From contig JAMYWO010000254.1 in NCBI GenBank assembly GCA_024220525.1, forward strand, positions 1-57,928: DNA of 57,928 bases, read 5' to 3'. Below are positions 52,546 to 57,928 of the stretch, piece by piece. Each line of letters begins with the position of its first letter. Within the stretch, counting starts at the first letter, position 1. The DNA comes from Cochliopodium minus. Its lineage: Eukaryota; Discosea; Himatismenida; Cochliopodiidae. Both the position numbers and the translations under genes were made by a program. The notes beneath the pieces were generated by a model. The model ran no database searches, was not told where the DNA came from, and worked only from the letters and a program-made list of their open reading frames with translations.

Positions 52546-54356
52546 ATGAGCCAAAAAATTAATTTGGATTGCAGATTTTATGAAAATGAATATCCATCAA
52601 AAGATGATTTGGTGATGGTGAATATAGTAAGTGTAGATCCATTGGGTTCAAATGTTAAATTATTAGAATACAATAATATAGAAGGATTTGTGCCTTCTTC
52701 AGAATATAGCAGAACAAGAGTAAGATCTGTAGCAAGATTAATGCAAGTAGGACATAATGTAGTATTGCAAGTTACAGGAGTAGATGAACAAAACGGATAT
52801 ATAGATCTTAGCAAAAAATTTGTAACAACAGAAGATAAAGAAAATTTGACCAAAAAATTCAAAAATTCTTTGCAAGTTCATGGTATTTTGAGAAGATTGG
52901 CAGAAACCTTTCATGTCAATTTGATTGATTTATATAAACAATTTGGATGGCCAATGTATAAAGACCACACTCATGCCATCAATGCTTTTCATTCTTTCTT
53001 GCAAGATCCAACATTGTTGGATAAATATAAAATCGAACCAGCAGAATTAAAAGAAAAGTTTTTGGAGATCCTTCGCCACAGATTGACCTCCAAATCAGTT
53101 AAATATGAAGCAGAAATCGATGTCACTTGTTTCTCTTTTGAGGGAGTTGAAGCTATCAAAACTGCATTGAAAGCAGGATTAGAAATTAATAAGGAATTGG
53201 AATTGGAGCTATCCAAACAACAACAACAAGAACAAGAAGAGGAGGAAGAACCTGAAATCGAAGAAAAAGAAGGGAAAAAATCAAGTAAGGATAAAAAAAA
53301 GAAAAAAGTAAAGAAAGAGAAGAAGGGTACTCAACTTGGTATTGTATCTATCACTCTTTTGGCTTCCCCTACTTATTCTCTTGCTATCACCCATACTGAT
53401 AAAGATCTTGCTTCCAAAAAATTGACCGATACCATCGAATTGATCGAAAAGAGCATCAAATCTTTCAATGGGAGACTTCAAATCAAAACTCAACCTAGAG
53501 AGGCTGCAGTGAATACTAAAAAGTGAGTTATGCTCTTCATGAAAATGAAATTTTATTTAAAATTAAAAAAAAATATTGATCAAAGTTTATTTCTTTTCAA
53601 TTAATATTCTTATAAATGTTAACTTACCTTCATATATCAGATCTTGAAACCTATATTCATGCAAAAATCAAAATACAAATAATTCAATTATTCCAAAGAT
53701 TAAAATCATTAAAGTCTTCAAGTTAAAAATTTGTCAAATTGCTTTCAACAAATAAAGAATAAACTTGGAATGATTGATGGCTTTTTGAAAAAGAAATAAT
53801 TTCACAAATAAAATATTAATAAAAATAAAAAAAAAAATCAGTGAAACTTTTGAATCAAAATGTCTAGTAAATAAAAATTTGATAATAAAAAACCCTTTAT
53901 CTTATTTTATACTTTATTATAGGAGGAGATAAAAGAGATAGGTATTCAATTTATTACAATTAAAACTATCCACCTGAACTTATACATTTAATAAAGGGAT
54001 CGTGTAAAATTAAATTCCAAAAAAGTATTTTTTAAAGACAAAAATTAACCAATTTGATTCAATTAATGTAGGAGGTATAATACAAATTCAAATGGAAAAT
54101 ATATTTATATATTTCTTTCTTTTATTATCAGAAAGGAAAGAAGAGAATGGAAAAGAACAAAAAGTAAAATCTACGTAAATACATAAAAAGTGATTGAAAA
54201 TTATTGAAATTAATCTTTTTTTTTTCTGATAGCAAGTTGAATAATAAGAATGATCCAAATAATTTAACTTTGAACGAAAAAAGAGAAAGAGATAGACAAA
54301 TAATGTTAGAAAAACAACTCAAATCTGAAGAGAAAAAGAAAGAACAACAAAAATAA
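52546..54356 (+). CDS. EIF2S1: Translation initiation factor eIF2-alpha
   Basis: Delivers Met-tRNAi as part of eIF2 and is the target of stress kinases. Exons 52546-53522 and 54233-54356 join through a 710-base intron to 366 residues. The S1 OB-fold carries CRFYENEYPSKDDLVMVNIV, LLEYNNIEGFVPSSEYSRTR and NGYIDLSKKFVT. Ser55 sits exactly where Ser51 is in animals (S-E-Y-S-R-T-R), so phospho-regulation is probably retained, although the following basic residues differ. The helical domain (VNLIDLYKQFGWPMYKDHTH) and the C-terminal fold (VKYEAEIDVTCFSFEGVEAI, then GIVSITLLASPTYSLAITHT) are complete. A roughly 50-residue insert of Gln/Glu then Lys (QQQQEQEEEEEPEIEEKEGK onward) interrupts the C-terminal domain. 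Exon 2 encodes the charged tail. Confidence 0.95.
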
Positions 54357-54429
54357 TTCAGAGTCCCTCACAAATTTTTGAAAAATATTGAAATTAAATT
54401 CAGATTTAAAGAAAATTTAAGAAGTTTAT

Positions 54430-54876
54430 TTATTTCTTATTCTTTTTCTTTGTTTGATTGTTAATACTTTCTTGTTTTTTACTTTTCTTTTCATTAATTG
54501 ACTTTGCTATTGCTTCATAAAGTTGTTTTTCTGTAATTTTTTAATAAAGCTTTAAGATTAAAAAGGTGATATCTTCTTAAAATAACTTACTATTTTTAAA
54601 TTCTGGTCTTATTAATTCTCCATTTTCATTTCTATAACGAAATCTTACTCTTCCCACATTTTCAAAATCTTTTGGATGTTGTTTTTCAGCTTCTATTTCA
54701 AATTCATATTTCAATTCTTTTAATGCATCTGCAATTATATCAGTTGTAGGTAGGACAGTTGCATTTGCTGCAGATATTCTTCTTCCTTCACTGATTGTTT
54801 TCTTTTGATCAATATATACTGGATAAATGATAGACCATTTTTGTTTTCCCATTCTTACAAAATCATTTTTCTTCAT
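54430..54876 (-). CDS. SRP19: Signal recognition particle 19 kDa protein
   Basis: Binds SRP RNA helices 6 and 8 and licenses SRP54 binding. Two exons from ATG 54876, joined by an intron at about 54592-54540, give roughly 130 residues. Hallmarks: WSIIYPVYIDQKKTISEGRR-IS (family P-x-Y-x-D/N-x-x-K-T-x-x-E-G-R-R), PTTDIIADALKELKYEFEIE, HPKDFENVGRVRFRYRNENG, and a Lys-rich tail (KKSKKQESINNQTKKKNKK) as in other eukaryotes. It diverges from the flavoprotein gene with about 300 bases between starts. Confidence 0.94.
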
Positions 54877-55174
54877 TTAATCTTTAAACAAGTTTTATTT
54901 TTTTATCACAAATCAATTTTATTTTATTTTTATTTTTATAAAATCGTAATCAACTTTCCAACACGATCTTAATTTATATTTTGTGGGATAACAAAATTTT
55001 CAACCAACAATTCACAAATCATGAAGAAAATATGATTTATGACTTATTCAAAAAATTTAATAAAATGAACTGGAATTTGAAAGGAAGAATTTAACAATCA
55101 AATCAAACATCCAAATAACAATTTTTTTTAAATTTTATTTGGAATAAATAAAAAAAATTGATTGGGAATTCATT

Positions 55175-56872
55175 ATGAGTTTTGCATCTTCATTATTTGA
55201 TTTCATCAACAAACTTGTTAATACATCAAACAAAAAATTGGTCTTCATTTTTGGCGGAGGGTTAGCAGTAATACTCACATATTTAAAATTAAAAGGAGGA
55301 TCACAAAGGCCACAAAGAAAAATAACTGTATATTCAAAACATTTTATTTTTCAAATCAAAATAAAATAACTGAAAATAATTTCAAATAGTGGAAAGGAGA
55401 TGAAGAAGATATTTATGATGTAGCAATTATAGGAGCTGGTCCTGCTGGCGCAACTGCTGGATGGTATCTCATGCAAGAAAAGATAAACGATAAAAAAGTA
55501 AAGGTTATTTGTATCGATAAACAAAAATTCCCAAGAGATAAGATCTGTGGGAATGCAGTAACTACATTAGCACAAAAACATTTGAAAAGAATGGGAATTA
55601 TTAAAGAACTTGTTGAAGAAGGTCAATGCCAATGGGTAAAAAAATTTATTGAATAAATAATTAAAATATTTTATAATTTGGGATTTGGGATTCAATCAAC
55701 ATCATAAGATGAATATAATTCAAACATCAACACATCTTAACTTTAAATTTACCAATTTTCCAATCATATCTTGAAAGGCTCAAACAGGAGGATTTGTATC
55801 ACCTTCTGGATATAGTTTCATTGGAAATTCTGCAAAAGAATTGAATAGAGGAGATGAAGGAGCAGTAGTTGCAATAAAGAGAATGATTATGGATGATAAA
55901 ATTGTGAAAGCAGCAGTGAAATCGGGAGTGATTTTGAAAGAATCAACAACTGTGGTAGATGCATCTTTTGATACAGATACTGGATTATGGAAAGTGAAAT
56001 GTGTTGATTCCGATAATAAAGAATTAGTACCCTATAGAGCTCGTATGTTAATCTCTGCTGATGGATCTGGATCAGGTTTTGGAAGAAAGAAAGGATTGGT
56101 GAATACTGAACCAGATGGAGTTTGTTCAAGAGCTTATGTGAATGGAGAATACAATTTCCAATGGGATGGTGTAATTTTCTATCCTAGATCAATTTTGCCT
56201 GGATATGCAGCCATAATGAGACATGCTAATAATGAGCTTGGTTATTGTGTTTACATCATTCCTGGAAATCCAAATTGTAAAATTGAAAATCTCAATGAAA
56301 TTCATCACAGATTACTCGAAGAAGATCCTTTCATTTCAAAAGCAATTGGCCCAAAGTCAAATCCACAAGTAATTTTGGAAAGAATGAAGGGAGCTTCTTT
56401 GAGATTGGGAGGCTTGAAGGGAAAGGAAAGGAGTTTCGATGATCATTTCATTATCATTGGTGATGCTGCCGGATTCATCGATCCTTTGACTGGAGAAGGA
56501 ATACAATACGCCATGGAAAGTGCTGAGATAGGAGCAAAAATAGTAAGGGAGGGTTTGAAAAACAAGAACCTTTCTGCAAGATTTTTGAAACAATATCAAG
56601 ACATCTGGTATCGTAACTGGGGAAGAGAATTCTACTGGTCTTTAAAAGTCTCTTACTTACTTTATAAAATGCCTATCATGTTGGATGCTGCTGCCAAGTT
56701 AATTGAAAAAAGAGGTGCCAAGTTCCTTGCTGATTGGGCAGAGGTCATGACTGGAAGTCAATCTAAGATGTGGTTTTTGCGTCCTGATGTTTGGTCTCTC
56801 ATTGTTTTGGAAGCTGTTGGAATAGGTTTTCGTAAAATGTTCATGCCCCACACTTTGCCAAAACCTAATTAA
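55175..56872 (+). CDS. Geranylgeranyl-reductase-family FAD-dependent oxidoreductase
   Basis: Exons 55175-55327, 55390-55635 and 55778-56872 join in phase 0 to 497 residues. An N-terminal helix (LVFIFGGGLAVILTYLKL, ~22-40) probably anchors it in a membrane. The Rossmann motif is DVAIIGAGPAGATAGWYL. FPRDKICGNAV is the substrate/FAD P-x-x-K-x-C-G motif of geranylgeranyl reductases, and the second FAD motif is DHFIIIGDAAGFIDPLTGEG-IQYAMES. Such enzymes reduce isoprenoid double bonds in archaeal lipids and chlorophyll; eukaryotic amoebal homologues have unknown substrates (possibly dolichol or quinone side chains, inference). The C-terminus is rich in Trp and basic residues. Family assignment is firm, substrate is not. 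Confidence 0.9.
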
Positions 56873-57033
56873 AATCTTTTTCTTTTCAAAATTAAAAAAT
56901 TTGTTTTAAAAAAAACTTTTACTTGTCACCAAAGTTGATACTTTATTTCTTTTTGATGACAATATATTTTTCATATTCTTTACACTTGTTCCATTTTCAA
57001 AAATAATAAAAAAAAGGTGAAAAGATTTTTAAA

Positions 57034-57322
57034 ATGTTCTTATTGGTAAAGAAAGAAATAATATATTATCATTTGACAAATATTTTACAATAAATTGATA
57101 TTTTTAAAGAGTGCTCTCTTTAATTTTCAAGGATTATTGACTGTTATTGTATTATTGATTTGTACATGCGCATATATTCATAATCTTAGAAGTTCATTAT
57201 TGGATAGAAATAAAGAAGGTACTTTGGGATTATTTTGGAAATTTGCTAGAATTGGAGAAAGATTATCACCATGGATATCTGTCAGTTGTGCCACATTAGG
57301 ATTTTTGGCATTAATCCTGTAA
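57034..57322 (+). CDS. TMEM167: Kish/TMEM167 family small Golgi membrane protein
   Basis: A 12-nt first exon (57034-57045, Met-Phe-Leu-Leu) splices to 57110-57322 and gives 74 residues, matching the family's roughly 72. The conserved [54 protein letters not shown] and a second hydrophobic helix at the end leave little doubt. Kish proteins are Golgi-localised and needed for constitutive secretion. The open frame also runs left of the acceptor to an ATG at 57095, which would add Ile-Phe-Leu-Lys. I prefer the spliced form because the family begins M-S-A-[IL]-F-N-F. Confidence 0.93.
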
Positions 57323-57428
57323 AAATAATCAAAAAAGAAAAAGAATACAAATAATCAAGAAAATATGTGTGTAGATGGGAAAAAAATCTAATTCTTACAA
57401 CAAAATATTTATTGAATAAATCATTTTT

Positions 57429-57881
57429 TTAAAGATCATAATCTAATCTTTTTGTAAGATTATCAGAAAAGAAATTTTCACCAGATATCCATTCTTCATT
57501 GTTATTTCTTTTTATATTTTCTTTGTTTAAATGTGGTGTTTTGAATTCTGGTTTGAACTTTGGGTAAATTTTGATTGGCTTTGTTGTATTTGGTGTTTTA
57601 TTGAAAAAACTTTCTCTTGTATAACTTTTCTTTTTTTTATCTGGTGTATAATAGATTGATTGTCTATTATCTGAATTTCTTTTTGGATTTTCAGCGATTG
57701 ATTTTTCGAGTATATTTGATGTTTTTTGAAAGTATTGAGTCTTTTTTTCACTATTTTTTATCAAATTTTCTTTTCTTAAACTTTCTCTTTGAGGATTATC
57801 TCTCCTTGTTGAGAAAGGTGTTGTAAATGATTTATTTTTGATTTCTATAGTTGGTGTTTTTGGTTCTAATTCATTTTTCAT
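57429..57881 (-). CDS. Basic Ser/Thr-Pro-rich protein, unknown family
   Basis: A single-exon frame of 150 residues from ATG 57881. It is strongly basic and Asn/Lys/Thr-rich, with at least five T-P sites, several followed by Lys (KTPT, YTPDKKK, KTPNTTK, KTPHLNKEN), the pattern of cyclin-dependent kinase targets. No globular domain, coiled coil or membrane segment is seen. The C-terminus is acidic-aromatic (EEWISGENFFSDNL). It might be a cell-cycle or cytoskeletal substrate (inference only). Confidence 0.6.
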   Translation of the reverse strand: MKNELEPKTPTIEIKNKSFTTPFSTRRDNPQRESLRKENLIKNSEKKTQYFQKTSNILEKSIAENPKRNSDNRQSIYYTPDKKKKSYTRESFFNKTPNTTKPIKIYPKFKPEFKTPHLNKENIKRNNNEEWISGENFFSDNLTKRLDYDL

Positions 57882-57928
57882 TTTTTTTATAATTTTGTCA
57901 GTTATTTTAATTATTTGAATTTTTTGGG

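Noticed and set aside
1-57928. tRNA, rRNA or CRISPR features
   Set aside because: I looked for T-loop GGTTCGAATCC-like words, cloverleaf spacing and regularly spaced repeats by eye. The one T-loop-like word seen (near 24196) lies inside a coding region and no regularly spaced array was found. A tRNAscan/Infernal run would be decisive.

Overview
The window is very AT-rich nuclear DNA from a unicellular eukaryote. Almost every gene is cut by short, near-homopolymeric A/T introns with GT..AG ends, intergenic spaces are short, and several proteins carry Asn/Gln-rich stretches. The gene set (cytosolic AspRS, eIF2-alpha, SRP19, RasGEF, Rab, P4-ATPase, a COQ4 protein with a presequence-like N-terminus, a cfaD-like cathepsin, RWP-RK, RCC1 and SAM proteins) fits a free-living aerobic amoeboid protist, dictyostelid- or heterolobosean-like. 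I cannot name the species. There is one 100-N gap (36282-36381).

Layout. 1-2210: N-terminal part of cytosolic aspartyl-tRNA synthetase, running off the left edge. 2501-4330: a small transposon graveyard (a fold-back element, then a roughly 1.1-kb inverted-repeat element with a broken tyrosine recombinase, then decayed sequence). 4569-9527: triple-SAM protein, PIF1-type helicase, and a small RNase H1 N-terminal (viroplasmin-like) domain protein. 9888-16941: three tandem type I membrane proteins with ELWxxDGT-like extracellular repeats. 17111-20027: a decayed locus and an F-box protein. 20316-27735: cfaD-like papain-family peptidase, secreted Cys-rich protein, RidA, ankyrin protein, Q/P-rich protein, four-helix membrane protein. 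28069-39612: RasGEF, then divergent PARN, COQ4, WRAP53/TCAB1 (with the gap), and the tail of a P4-ATPase. 39890-41463: an exonuclease-family (CCR4/PDE12-like) C-terminus in the same frame as a reverse-transcriptase-type zinc knuckle. 41506-48171: RCC1 protein, PQQ-propeller protein, PTPA and an unusual Rab7-like GTPase. 49346-57881: RWP-RK/SWIM protein, eIF2-alpha, SRP19, geranylgeranyl-reductase-family flavoprotein, Kish/TMEM167 and a basic TP-rich protein.

How the genes relate. Most are unrelated housekeeping genes. Four touch RNA or telomere processing (PIF1, the RNase H1 N-domain, PARN, WRAP53), but chance proximity is the default reading. The most notable points are: the shared loss of the 5' halves of two opposed genes at one low-complexity seam (39613-39889), which suggests a misjoin or an inversion breakpoint; the nuclease plus zinc-knuckle frame; the RWP-RK plus SWIM plus cysteine-pair architecture; a Rab7-like GTPase with an N-terminal acylation signal and no C-terminal cysteine; and 12-14 nt microexons that encode P-loop residues in two unrelated NTPases.
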